Of a stretch of 64,000 nt of DNA, positions 1 through 7,937 are shown one piece after another. A program made the translations under genes and the position numbers. The notes below the pieces were generated by a model. The model searched no databases and had not been told where the DNA came from. It worked only from the letters and a program-made list of their open reading frames with translations. The DNA lies in NCBI RefSeq assembly GCF_900112845.1, contig NZ_FONG01000004.1, forward strand, positions 186,001 to 250,000, read 5' to 3'. The DNA is from Actinacidiphila alni. GTDB lineage: Bacteria > Actinomycetota > Actinomycetes > Streptomycetales > Streptomycetaceae. The first letter of the stretch is position 1. The number at the start of each line of letters is the position of its first letter.

Positions 1-1650
1 GAGGTGCTCGGTCTGCCACACGTACGCCTGCCGGGCGGCCCGTTCCAGGACCCAGCGGCCGAGTCCGACGATGTGGCCGGTGCTCTCGGCGAGCGGGATG
101 AACTGGTCGGGCCCGAGTATGCCGTGCGTGGGGTGGCACCAGCGGACCAACGCCTCCGCGCCGTGCACGGTGCCGTCGTCCAGTCCGACCAGCGGCTGGT
201 ACTCGATGAAGAACTCGTCGTGCTCCAGCGCGCTCGGCAGCTGATTGGTGAGCCCGTGCCGGGTGATGGCGCGGGCGTCGGCGACCGGGTCGGCGACCTC
301 GTACCGGTTGCCGCCCTGTTCCTTGGCCCGGTACATGGTGATGTCGGCGCTGCGCAGGACGTCGGCGGCGATCCGCGACTCGACGGGGCCGTGCACGATG
401 CCGATGCTGCCGTGCACGGTCAGTTCGCGTCCGACCAGCGGGAAGGGGGCGGACAGCGCGTCCAGGATGCGTTCGGCGAGCGCGGTGACGTCGGCCGGGG
501 CCTTCGGGTCGGTGTGCAGCGCGACGAATTCGTCGCCGCCGATCCTGGCCACGAGCTGGTCGGGCGAGGTGACGCAGGTCTGGAGGCGCTCGGCGACGGC
601 CACCAGCAGTTGGTCGCCCACCGCGTGGCCGAGGCTGTCGTTGACGGCCTTGAAGCCGTCGAGGTCCAGGTAGCACACGCCGATCCGGCGGGTCGGGGTG
701 TCGTCGGCGAGGGCCGCGTCGAGGCGTTCGAAGAACAGGGCGCGGTTGGGCAGCCCGGTGAGCGCGTCATGGGTGGCCTGGTGGCGGAGCCTGCGCAGCA
801 GTCCGCGCCGCTCGGTGACGTCCTCGATCAGCGCGAGCTGGTACTGCGGGCGGCCGGCGGCGTCGCGCAGCAGGGAGGCCCGTACGTTGGCCCACAGCAT
901 GCTGCCGTCGACCCGCTGGTAGGCGCGCTCGACGTCGTAGCGGTCGCGTTCGCCGCGCACCAGTTCGCCGTTGAGGCCGCGGGCGCAGTTGGTGTCGGCG
1001 CTCTTGACCCATTCGGTGACATTGCGCCGCATGGCCAGCGACTCGCTGCCGAACATCCGGGTCATCGCCTCGTTGACCTCCAGGACCTGGCCGTCGAGGT
1101 CGGCGATGCCGATGCCGACGGCCGCGCCCTCGAAGACCGCGCGGAAGCGGGCCTCGCTGGCGGCGAGCGCGCCTTCGGCGTCGTTCTGCGCCTCCAGCGC
1201 GGCCCGGATGATCGACTCCTGTTCGCGCAGGGTGCGTTCGCGCAGCGCGCGGGAGAAGCCGACGGCCACGGCGTGCTGGAGGCGCGAGCAGCGGACCCGG
1301 CACTCGTCGTTGTCCAGGCCGGGCCCCGGCGGGCAGTACAGCACGAGGTAGGCGTCGATGACGCCGAGGATGCTGGGCAGCGCCTCGGGGTCGGTGCAGT
1401 GCGCGGCGACCAGCGCGGTGCCGACCTCGGAGGCCGGGCGCGGGTCGAAGGGCCGGGCCTTGAGGGTGTCGCCGAGGACCCGGGTCAGCGGCAGCAGATA
1501 GTCCTCGAATTCGGCGCGGCTCATCGAGGTGGCGGTGAGCGGGTAGATCGCGCGCGCCCAGATCGCGGCGAACCTGCGCAGCTTGTCGCCGGGGCGCCCC
1601 CGGGGCACCTCGTCTCCCCCGCTGACGGCCGCGGCAGGCCCGGCGGTCAC
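1..1650 (-). CDS. PAS-GGDEF-EAL c-di-GMP turnover protein (3' end outside window)
   Basis: Cytoplasmic diguanylate cyclase/phosphodiesterase that would make and/or break cyclic di-GMP. The start is a GTG that overlaps the methyltransferase stop by 4 bp (GTGA), so the two are translationally coupled. About 550 residues are visible: a helical N-terminal region of about 180 residues with no membrane segment, a PAS-like sensor (about 190-310), a GGDEF domain with the intact motif GGDEF at 371-375, and the beginning of an EAL domain with EAL at 499-501. No RxxD inhibitory I-site is seen before GGDEF. The rest of the EAL domain lies beyond base 1, so phosphodiesterase residues cannot be judged. Domain order resembles cytosolic Streptomyces PAS-GGDEF-EAL proteins such as RmdA/CdgE, but I cannot assign orthology. 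Its natural effector in this genus, BldD, is encoded at the other end of the window. Confidence 0.9.
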   Translation of the reverse strand, partial: MTAGPAAAVSGGDEVPRGRPGDKLRRFAAIWARAIYPLTATSMSRAEFEDYLLPLTRVLGDTLKARPFDPRPASEVGTALVAAHCTDPEALPSILGVIDAYLVLYCPPGPGLDNDECRVRCSRLQHAVAVGFSRALRERTLREQESIIRAALEAQNDAEGALAASEARFRAVFEGAAVGIGIADLDGQVLEVNEAMTRMFGSESLAMRRNVTEWVKSADTNCARGLNGELVRGERDRYDVERAYQRVDGSMLWANVRASLLRDAAGRPQYQLALIEDVTERRGLLRRLRHQATHDALTGLPNRALFFERLDAALADDTPTRRIGVCYLDLDGFKAVNDSLGHAVGDQLLVAVAERLQTCVTSPDQLVARIGGDEFVALHTDPKAPADVTALAERILDALSAPFPLVGRELTVHGSIGIVHGPVESRIAADVLRSADITMYRAKEQGGNRYEVADPVADARAITRHGLTNQLPSALEHDEFFIEYQPLVGLDDGTVHGAEALVRWCHPTHGILGPDQFIPLAESTGHIVGLGRWVLERAARQAYVWQTEHL

Positions 1651-2471
1651 GCCTTCAGCCCCACACCGGCGAGGCCGTGCAGCACCGCGGGGTCGTCGTC
1701 GTCGCTGAGCGGGACCTCGGGGCGCCAGTGCGGCAGCGGCACGACGCCGGGTTCGACCAGCTCGAAGCCGTCGAAGAAGAGTTCCACCTCTTCTTTGGTG
1801 CGCATGATCAGCGGCGTGGTGGTGCGCTGGTAGACCTCCTGCACACCGCGCTGCGCGGACGGGGTGGGTCCGAACTGCAAGGTGGCGTGCGTGACGACCA
1901 GGACGCTGCCGGGGGCGAGCACGTCGCGCAGGGCGGCGACGACCTCGCGCGGCTTGTCGGCGTCGGACAGCAGGTGGAGGACCGCGACCAGCAGCAGCGC
2001 GACGGGGCGGTCGAAGTCGAGCAGCCGCTTGACCTCGGGGTTGTCCAGTACGGTCCGCGGGTCGCGGAGGTCGGCGGCGGCGATGGCCGCCTTGTCGGTG
2101 TTCCCGGCCTCGTTGAGGACGGCGCGGCTGTGGGCGACGGCGACCGGGTCGTTGTCGACGTAGACGACGTGGGCGCCGGGATTGGTGCGGTGCACGACCT
2201 CGTGCACGTTTCCGAAGGTGGGGATGCCGGAGCCGATGTCGAGGAACTGGTCGATGCCGCGGTCCATCGCGAAGCGCACGGCGCGGTGCATGACCGCGCG
2301 GTTGGCCTGGCTGATCTTGGTCACCCCCGGCATGGCCCGGATGACCAGCCGTGCCGCTTCCCGGTCCACCTCGAAGTTGTGCGAGCCGCCGAGGAAGTAG
2401 TCGTAGATCCGGGACACGCTGGGCACCGTCAGGTCGATTCCCTGCGGGGCCCAGGAAGGACGGTCGGTCAC
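1647..2471 (-). CDS. S-adenosyl methyltransferase, DUF574 / Methyltransf_19 family
   Basis: Predicted SAM-dependent methyltransferase of 274 residues. It shows the family opening (YDYFLGGSHNFEVDREAA) and a Rossmann SAM-binding motif (FLDIGSGIPTFGNVHEV, about residues 74-90), followed by an acidic second strand (VVYVDNDPVAV). This family is strongly expanded in Streptomyces and usually has no known substrate. Start is GTG at 2471. The stop overlaps the GTG of the downstream GGDEF/EAL gene by 4 bp, so the two genes are co-translated, which is the main clue to function: it may modify a partner in a c-di-GMP-linked process, but that is inference only. Confidence 0.88.
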   Translation of the reverse strand: MTDRPSWAPQGIDLTVPSVSRIYDYFLGGSHNFEVDREAARLVIRAMPGVTKISQANRAVMHRAVRFAMDRGIDQFLDIGSGIPTFGNVHEVVHRTNPGAHVVYVDNDPVAVAHSRAVLNEAGNTDKAAIAAADLRDPRTVLDNPEVKRLLDFDRPVALLLVAVLHLLSDADKPREVVAALRDVLAPGSVLVVTHATLQFGPTPSAQRGVQEVYQRTTTPLIMRTKEEVELFFDGFELVEPGVVPLPHWRPEVPLSDDDDPAVLHGLAGVGLKA

Positions 2472-2680
2472 GGTTGCTGTCTCCAGGTCTTCGGGCTCAA
2501 CGGGCGCGTCGCACGCGGGGGTTCAGCCGGCTCGGCACACGCCTGTCTACCCTGTGAGGCTACTGATCACGTGTTCGGAGTGAAACACGCGACCGGGGAT
2601 CGAGGGTCCGTTTTCGGTCAACAAACACCGGCATGTGCATATGCGAGTACGCGCAGATGCGGACTCGCGCACACACCAGC

Positions 2681-2714
2681 GCGGGTCCGCTGCCGGGGAA
2701 GGCAGCGGACCCGC
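2681..2714. terminator. Stem-loop downstream of the chitinase gene
   Basis: Perfect 14-bp inverted repeat (2681-2694 / 2701-2714) with a 6-nt loop, about 80 bp past the chitinase stop. There is no clear U-tract, which is usual for streptomycete terminators. The rest of the 322-bp gap 2472-2793 shows no ORF I can support; its right part would be the 5' flank of the methyltransferase gene. Confidence 0.7.
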
Positions 2715-2793
2715 GATAGTTTTCGGACAGCCTGGACGGACCGGAAGCGGGCCGTCCGACGGCGGGGGCCGTCGGATCACCAGGCGCCGTCGG

Positions 2794-4038
2794 TCAGCAG
2801 GCGCCCTCGTCCTGCCACACGCCCCACTCACCGGTGGTGCCGGGCTCCTCGTTCTGCGTCCACCACTTGGCCTTCCACTTGTGGCTCTTGTGGGCGACCT
2901 CGTTGCCGCCGACGTAGACCGCGGAGGCGCTCCATTCGGCGACCGTGCAGGTGCCGCCGGGCGGGGTCGTCGGCGGGGTGGTCGGCGGCGTGGTGGGCGG
3001 GTTGGTGGGCGGCGTGGCACCGGCGAACTTCACCGAGTACTTGGCGAAGTCCCAGGCGTTCTGCGTCACGCTGCTGCACACGCCCGAGGTGGTGCCGTTG
3101 TCGGGCGGGCTGCACTGGCGGTCGCGGTTGAGCGACCAGAAGGTGAAGCGGCCCATGCCGTGGCTGGTGGCGTAGTCCAGGACGGTCTGGAAGTCGGCCT
3201 GGTAGAAGTACTCGCCGCTGTCGCTGCGGCCGTTCATGCCGGAGAAGCCCTCGTGGGCGTACGCGGTGGCGGTGTCCCAGCCGAAGGTGGTCTTCAGCAG
3301 GCCGTTGAAGGCGGTGAGCGCGGAGGTCTGGGAGGCCGCACCGTTGAAGCCGCCGTCGAACGGCATGATGGAGAAGTTGTTGGGCGTGAAGCCCTGCGAC
3401 TTGGCCTCGTTGAGCATCTGCTGGCCGAACCAGCCGGTGCCGGCCGCGGTGCCCGCGGTGGTCACGGAGATGAACAGGCCGGGGTTGTTCTGCTGGAGGA
3501 TCTTGGCCGCGCCGATCTCGTGCGCGACGGCCGCGGTGTTCTCGTACTCCGGCTCCTCCAGGTCGAAGTCCATCGCCTTGAGCTGGTACTTGTTGATGAC
3601 CTGCTGGTAGGCGGCGGCGGTGGACGCCGCGTCGGAACACGCCTGGCCGAGCTTGGTGCCGCCGTAGCCGCCGATGGAGACCGAGACGTCGCCGCCCTTG
3701 GCCCTGATCGCGGAGATCACGCTCGCCACCGCGGTGTCGGAGGAAACCGCCTTGGTGCCGTCCCAGGTCGGGCTGCAGCCGCCGCCGTTGGGGGCGAGGA
3801 TGAAGGCGAGCTGGAACGCCTTCAGACCGGTCGCGTCCATGATGGCGGTCGCGTCCGGCGGGTTGTTGTCGTTGGGCATGAGGTACGGCGCGGCGGCGTA
3901 CCAGTTGTTGGACAGGGCGTTGGCCGAGACCGTGGCCCCGTTGGCCTGTCCGGTGCCGAGGACGGCGGCGGTGCCGAGTCCGGCCACGGCAAGGGCGGCG
4001 GCCGCGACACCGGAGCCGATTGCTTTGAGACGGTTCAC
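2794..4038 (-). CDS. Secreted GH18 chitinase with C-terminal CBM5/12 chitin-binding domain
   Basis: Exported chitinase of 414 residues. The start is GTG at 4038, chosen because AGGAGGT lies 5 nt upstream (4044-4050); an upstream in-frame start at 4098 would add an implausible leader. Residues 1 to about 35 form a signal peptide (basic VNRLK, then an Ala-rich core). The GH18 barrel (about 40-340) has the catalytic strand DFDLE with D157, D159 and E161; the first Asp of the classical DxxDxDxE is Lys here, as in the PfChiA-like subfamily. A Pro/Thr linker (NPPTTPPTTPP) joins a C-terminal aromatic chitin-binding module of about 45 residues. ChiD of S. coelicolor is the likely counterpart by context. 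Upstream dre-like repeats suggest DasR control by N-acetylglucosamine status. Confidence 0.93.
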   Translation of the reverse strand: MNRLKAIGSGVAAAALAVAGLGTAAVLGTGQANGATVSANALSNNWYAAAPYLMPNDNNPPDATAIMDATGLKAFQLAFILAPNGGGCSPTWDGTKAVSSDTAVASVISAIRAKGGDVSVSIGGYGGTKLGQACSDAASTAAAYQQVINKYQLKAMDFDLEEPEYENTAAVAHEIGAAKILQQNNPGLFISVTTAGTAAGTGWFGQQMLNEAKSQGFTPNNFSIMPFDGGFNGAASQTSALTAFNGLLKTTFGWDTATAYAHEGFSGMNGRSDSGEYFYQADFQTVLDYATSHGMGRFTFWSLNRDRQCSPPDNGTTSGVCSSVTQNAWDFAKYSVKFAGATPPTNPPTTPPTTPPTTPPGGTCTVAEWSASAVYVGGNEVAHKSHKWKAKWWTQNEEPGTTGEWGVWQDEGAC

Positions 4039-4069
4039 GTCGTACCTCCTGTGGGGGAACGTGGCAGTC

Positions 4070-4098
4070 AGAATCCTGCCGTGACGGGAACCCGTCAA
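4070..4098 (-). promoter_or_regulatory. Chitinase promoter (TTGACG-N17-GATTCT)
   Basis: On the minus strand, TTGACG (4098-4093) is separated by 17 bp from GATTCT (4075-4070), placing a start near 4063 and a leader of about 25 nt before the GTG. It sits immediately downstream of the dre-like repeats. Confidence 0.55.
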
Positions 4099-4102
4099 TG
4101 GT

Positions 4103-4144
4103 TGGTCCAGACCTTTGGACTAAACCACGAATTGGTCTCTACCA
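4103..4144. promoter_or_regulatory. Three DasR-type (dre-like) operator repeats
   Basis: Three 12-mers each match TGGTCTAGACCA at 10 of 12 positions: TGGTCCAGACCT (4103-4114), TGGACTAAACCA (4116-4127) and TGGTCTCTACCA (4133-4144). The first is the direct repeat long known from Streptomyces chitinase promoters. They abut the -35 box of the chitinase promoter. The promoter for the C39 gene lies on the far side of that gene, so the chitinase is the target. Confidence 0.75.
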
Positions 4145-4160
4145 CTCAACACCACGCAGG

Positions 4161-4200
4161 CCGGGCCCCGTCCCCCACGAAAGCGGCGAACGGGGCCCGG
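4161..4200 (-). terminator. Stem-loop after the C39-like peptidase gene
   Basis: Perfect 11-bp inverted repeat (4161-4171 / 4190-4200) with an 18-nt loop, starting 22 bp past the peptidase stop. It separates that gene from the chitinase promoter. Confidence 0.65.
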
Positions 4201-4222
4201 ACGAGGGCCGGTCCGACCGGAC

Positions 4223-5635
4223 TCAGACGATCCCGACGGCCGCCAGCGCGCGCCGCTGACCCGGGCTCGGGTGCGCCGGGAAGTAGACGTACGCGACACC
4301 GCCGGTGCCGCTGCTCACCCCGCCGCTGGCGTTGATCCGCTTGGTGCGCAGCCAAATGGTTTCGAACTGGGCCCGCTTGTAGATGTTGCGGACCGCGTCG
4401 TCGCTGGAGCTGGCCGGGTCGTTGGCGACGATGTCGCCGTCCGGTGTGAAGCCCGCGATGCACATCAGGTGGCCCGAGGTGCCGTAACCGGCGCCGTCCA
4501 GCTCGCTCGCCAGGAAGGACTGCGAGGTGATCACCGGGATGCCGGCCTTGATCAGCCGCTCCACGTCGTCGAGCGAGTGCAGCCGGGTGATCACGCCCTG
4601 CAGGTCGGTGTACGTGGCCGCGTACGCCGCGTTGAACGGCCAGTTGCCGCAGCCCTCGTACTGGTAGTCGTAGGTGTACCGGGCGCCCTGGTCGACCTGC
4701 GGGTCGGCGTAGGAGGGGTCCACCCAGGACATCTGCTCGGCGGTCGGACCGCGGCCCCAGTACTCGATGACCATCGTCGAGGAGGTCGGGCTGCACCACG
4801 CCTCGCCGCCGTTGTCGTACTCCGGGTACTGGCCCTTGTGGATGTTCTGCGAGTAGCGCGGCACCGGCAGTTCGACGCCCTTGGCGACGCCGGGCACCGA
4901 GGCCGGGACGGTGTAGCGGTCCGGGATGTTGGACGCCATCGCGCCGAGCCGCCACACGGTCGGGGTGGCGTGGCTGCCGGGCTTGCGGAAGAGCGTCAGC
5001 CGCAGCCGGTACGAGGCCAGCAGCGGGCCGGCCGTGGTGTCGTCGATGGAGAAGGTGTCGGTCCAGATGCTGCTCTTGCCGTCGGTCTGGTCGTCCACCG
5101 AGGTGCGGCGGATGTCCTCGGGCCCGTCGCCCGCGGTCCACCGGCCCATGATGTACGCCGGGGTCGCGGTGCCGTCGGTGTACGTGCCGAGGAGTTCGAC
5201 CTGGATCCAGGTGCCGGCCGGGGTGTGCGCGTTCCAGGACGCGATCAGCTCGCTGGCCGGGTGCGGCACCCGGCGGACCGGCGAGGTCCAGGAGGCCGAC
5301 TCCCAGGTGGCGGTGGTGCCGGTGTGCGGGTCGGTGTAGTCCAGCGTGCCGGTGGCCCGGCCGATCACCACGCCCGGCCGCCGGCCGGGCAGCGGCAGGG
5401 TGCCGTGATGGGTGCCGAACAGCCAGTCCGGCAGCGTGGTCCAGCCGTGGTAGTCGACGGGGGCCTCGTCGGACGCGCCGCCGCCTGCGTGGTGCCGCGC
5501 GGCGGCATCGGGACCGGCCGCACCGGAGGGGGCGGCCGGTGCGGCGGAGGCGGACTGCGCGGTCGCGGTCGCGGTGGCCGCGGCCGCCGCGAGTGCGGCG
5601 GCCAGTACGGCACGCCGGGGCGCGGGTCTTGTCAT
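4223..5635 (-). CDS. Exported C39-family peptidase-like protein
   Basis: Secreted papain-fold protein of 470 residues. The ATG at 5635 follows a GAGGGG ribosome site. The N-terminus (TRPAPRRAVLAAAL) is a signal peptide with a paired arginine, so Sec or Tat export is possible. A beta-rich N-terminal module of about 200 residues precedes a C39_2 domain with a plausible catalytic triad: Cys281 (EAWCSPTS), His389 (SGHLMC) and Asp406 (ANDPASSSD). In bacteriocin exporters C39 domains cut double-glycine leaders, but this stand-alone secreted form has no ABC transporter domain, so the substrate is unknown. It is adjacent to an exported chitinase, consistent with extracellular polymer breakdown. Longer in-frame versions starting up to 5809 lack a signal peptide at the N-terminus and are less likely. 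Confidence 0.85.
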   Translation of the reverse strand: MTRPAPRRAVLAAALAAAAATATATAQSASAAPAAPSGAAGPDAAARHHAGGGASDEAPVDYHGWTTLPDWLFGTHHGTLPLPGRRPGVVIGRATGTLDYTDPHTGTTATWESASWTSPVRRVPHPASELIASWNAHTPAGTWIQVELLGTYTDGTATPAYIMGRWTAGDGPEDIRRTSVDDQTDGKSSIWTDTFSIDDTTAGPLLASYRLRLTLFRKPGSHATPTVWRLGAMASNIPDRYTVPASVPGVAKGVELPVPRYSQNIHKGQYPEYDNGGEAWCSPTSSTMVIEYWGRGPTAEQMSWVDPSYADPQVDQGARYTYDYQYEGCGNWPFNAAYAATYTDLQGVITRLHSLDDVERLIKAGIPVITSQSFLASELDGAGYGTSGHLMCIAGFTPDGDIVANDPASSSDDAVRNIYKRAQFETIWLRTKRINASGGVSSGTGGVAYVYFPAHPSPGQRRALAAVGIV

Positions 5636-5783
5636 GGCGGTGTTCCCCTCGATGTGATCGGGAATTCCTGCCCGCTCCTTGCCAGGGCATGACAGGTGGC
5701 CCCAACTATCGTCGTTCACCGCCCGTTTCCACCAGGGTTTTCGGCCGCGCACCGGGATGAATATTGGACTGGACCACTGGCGG

Positions 5784-6917
5784 TCAACCGGGCAGAACCA
5801 CCAGGTCACGCCCTGTCAGATTGAGCCGCTCACCGCCGCTTTCCGTGCACACGGCGATATCCTCGATCCGCGCGCCGAAAGTGTCCGGCAGGTAAATGCC
5901 CGGCTCGACGGAGAAGGCCATTCCCGGCTCCAGCGGCCGTTTGCTGCCCGCCACGATGTACGGCTCCTCATGGGTGTCGAGCCCGATGCCGTGTCCGGTG
6001 CGGTGGATGAAGTGGTCGCCGTATCCGGCGTCGGTGATGATGTCGCGGCCGACCGCGTCCAGTTCCTCCGCGGTGATGCCGGGGCGCACCGCCTCGGTCT
6101 GCGCGGTCTGGGCGCGCAGCAGCACGTCGTACAGCTCGCGGAAGGCGGCGGGCGGCTCGCCGACGGCGTAGGTGCGGGTGGAGTCCGAGCAGTAGCCCTC
6201 GGCGGTGGTGCCGCCGATGTCGATCACCACCGGGTCGCCGGTCCTGATCACCCGGTCGGACACCTCGTGGTGCGGGCTCGCGCCGTTCGGCCCGGAGCCG
6301 ACGATCACGAAGTCCATGCGGGCGTGCCCCGCCTCGACGATGGCGTCCGCGATGTCCTTGGCGACCTCCCGCTCGGTACGGCCGGGCCGCAGCCACTCGC
6401 CGATCCTGCGGTGCACCCGGTCGATGGCGCCGCCCGCGCGGCGCAGCGCGTCGACCTCGGCCGGCGTCTTGCGCATCCGCAGTTCCGCGAGCACGTCGCC
6501 GGCCAGCACCGCCTCGGCGCGCGGCAGCGCGGCCTGGAAGGCGAGCAGCTTCTGCGCCCACATGTGGTCGTCGACGGCGAAGCGCGCGGTGCCCGCGGGC
6601 AGCCGCCGGGCGATCAGCCCGTACGCGTCGTCGGTCTCGTCGAAGCCGACGATCTCGATGCCGAGGCCGCCCGCCGGGGACGCCTGCGCCGAGGGCTGTT
6701 CGAGGCGCGGCACCACGAGGAAGGGGTCGCCCTCCACCGGCACCACGAGACAGGTCAGCCGCTCCAGCGGCAGCGCCTGGTACCCGGTCAGATACCGCAG
6801 ATCCGGGCCGGGGCTCACCAGCAGCGCCTGGACGCCTGCCGCCGCGGCTTCGGTACGCGCCTTGGTCAGGCGCTCGGACGTGTACAGCGTCGCCGCGCTG
6901 CTCTCGGAGTGGGTCAC
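5784..6917 (-). CDS. M24-family Xaa-Pro aminopeptidase-like protein
   Basis: Metallopeptidase predicted to remove N-terminal residues before proline; about 377 residues. It has a creatinase-type N-terminal domain (1 to about 130) and the pita-bread M24 domain with dinuclear metal ligands: the Asp of VVIDIGG, the Asp of GYCSDSTRTY, the His of HRTGHGIGL, and two Glu in SVEPGIYLP and ARIEDIAV. I chose GTG at 6917 because TACCGT (6930-6925) lies exactly 7 nt upstream, which fits a leaderless transcript. The alternative GTG at 6926 would overlap that box. Cytoplasmic: no signal peptide or membrane segment. Divergent from the uridine-kinase-like gene. Confidence 0.88.
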   Translation of the reverse strand: MTHSESSAATLYTSERLTKARTEAAAAGVQALLVSPGPDLRYLTGYQALPLERLTCLVVPVEGDPFLVVPRLEQPSAQASPAGGLGIEIVGFDETDDAYGLIARRLPAGTARFAVDDHMWAQKLLAFQAALPRAEAVLAGDVLAELRMRKTPAEVDALRRAGGAIDRVHRRIGEWLRPGRTEREVAKDIADAIVEAGHARMDFVIVGSGPNGASPHHEVSDRVIRTGDPVVIDIGGTTAEGYCSDSTRTYAVGEPPAAFRELYDVLLRAQTAQTEAVRPGITAEELDAVGRDIITDAGYGDHFIHRTGHGIGLDTHEEPYIVAGSKRPLEPGMAFSVEPGIYLPDTFGARIEDIAVCTESGGERLNLTGRDLVVLPG

Positions 6918-6992
6918 GCTTGCCACGGTAACCCGCGGGCCGGGGCGGCTGCCTGTTCATTTGCGCGCCGCCGACCGCCCTACAGTGCAGGC
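6918..6992. promoter_or_regulatory. Back-to-back leaderless promoters
   Basis: Minus strand: TACCGT (6930-6925), then 7 nt, then GTG at 6917. Plus strand: TACAGT (6981-6986), then 6 nt, then ATG at 6993. In both cases transcription would begin at the start codon, and neither gene has a ribosome site. No convincing -35 box is visible for either. Confidence 0.6.
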
Positions 6993-7592
6993 ATGGACGC
7001 GATGACGTTGCGGCAGGTCGGGGCGATCGTCCGGGAGGCCGTGCCCGCCCGCGGGCGGACCCGGCTGATCGCCGTGGACGGCCACGCGGGGGCCGGCAAG
7101 AGCACCGTTGCCGCGCGGCTGGCGGCGGAGCTGGGCGGGGCGCCCGTCGTGCACACCGACGACCTGGCGACGCACGAGGAGCCGTTCGGGTGGACCGAAC
7201 GGCTCGCGGAGCAGGTGCTGGCACCGCTCGCGGAGGGGAAGGCCGCGCGGCACCAGGTGTACGACTGGACGGCGCGGCGCTTCGCGGGCGAGCGCGAGGT
7301 CCCGCCGGCGCCGGTGGTACTGATCGAGGGCGTCGGCAGCGGCCGCCGCGCGCTGCGCCCGTATCTGGCGTTGCTGCTGTGGCTGGAGGTGTCGCCGGAG
7401 GTCGCGCGGCGGCGCGGACTGCTGCGCGACGGACCGGAGCTGGCGCATTTCTGGACCGGCTGGACCGCGGCGGAGGACGCCCATTTCGCGGACGACCCGT
7501 CGCGCCCCTTCGCCGACCTTCTGCTGCGTCAGACCGAGGACGAGCGGGGCTGTCTCGCGGTCCCGGGCCCTGGCCGCGATCACCGGGAGTGA
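6993..7592 (+). CDS. Uridine kinase-like P-loop nucleoside kinase
   Basis: Small P-loop kinase-like protein of 199 residues. The Walker A motif is GHAGAGKST at about residues 30-38 (preceded by LIAVD), followed by a Walker-B-like strand (VLIEGVGSG) and a lid region rich in Arg (SPEVARRRGLLRDG). Streptomyces genomes annotate this family as uridine kinase or (d)CMP kinase-like; substrate specificity cannot be read from the sequence. The ATG at 6993 is favoured over frame extensions because a -10 box lies 6 nt upstream, giving a leaderless message. Confidence 0.8.
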   Translation: MDAMTLRQVGAIVREAVPARGRTRLIAVDGHAGAGKSTVAARLAAELGGAPVVHTDDLATHEEPFGWTERLAEQVLAPLAEGKAARHQVYDWTARRFAGEREVPPAPVVLIEGVGSGRRALRPYLALLLWLEVSPEVARRRGLLRDGPELAHFWTGWTAAEDAHFADDPSRPFADLLLRQTEDERGCLAVPGPGRDHRE

Positions 7593-7653
7593 CGGCTCGG
7601 CGGCAGCGTGCCGCCACCGCTCCGGGGCGCCGGCGCGGGGTCGTCAACTCCGC

Positions 7654-7683
7654 TTGACCGGCCGGGTATCCAGCAATTACGTT
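7654..7683 (+). promoter_or_regulatory. Orphan promoter TTGACC-N18-TACGTT
   Basis: A clear sigma-HrdB-like pair in a local AT-richer patch. No reading frame begins within 350 bp downstream, and a strong hairpin follows at 7721-7756, so the predicted transcript would be about 65-70 nt, or a leader for the AAA+ gene if the hairpin is read through. Confidence 0.45.
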
Positions 7684-7720
7684 TTCAACAAGCGGTCGGA
7701 GACGGCCGTTCAGTAGACGC

Positions 7721-7756
7721 GGAGCCCCCGGTTGTTCCCCCGTGACCGGGGGCTCC
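7721..7756 (+). terminator. Strong hairpin after orphan promoter
   Basis: Perfect 12-bp GC-rich stem (7721-7732 / 7745-7756) with a 12-nt loop. It could terminate the kinase gene, an unlabelled small RNA started at about 7690, or both. Confidence 0.6.
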
Positions 7757-7937
7757 GTCCTGTCCCCGGCCCGGAATCCGCCGCTCCGAACGGCGTTTCC
7801 CTCACGCACGGTCACCGCGTGACGGCCGTACGTCGGGGGCGTGTCGTGCCGCCGCCCGCGCCGCGCGCCGCACGCTCCGCCCGATTCCCGCACCCCCCGC
7901 AGGTCACGGCACCCTACGGCCCGCACGACATCGCGGG

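Noticed and set aside
4..1833. A 609-residue plus-strand frame over the first gene
   Set aside because: The minus strand encodes a clear PAS-GGDEF-EAL protein; the plus frame is its antisense.
7690..7760. tRNA-like or other structured RNA gene in the gap
   Set aside because: No T-arm or acceptor stem; only a single hairpin, reported as terminator or small-RNA candidate.
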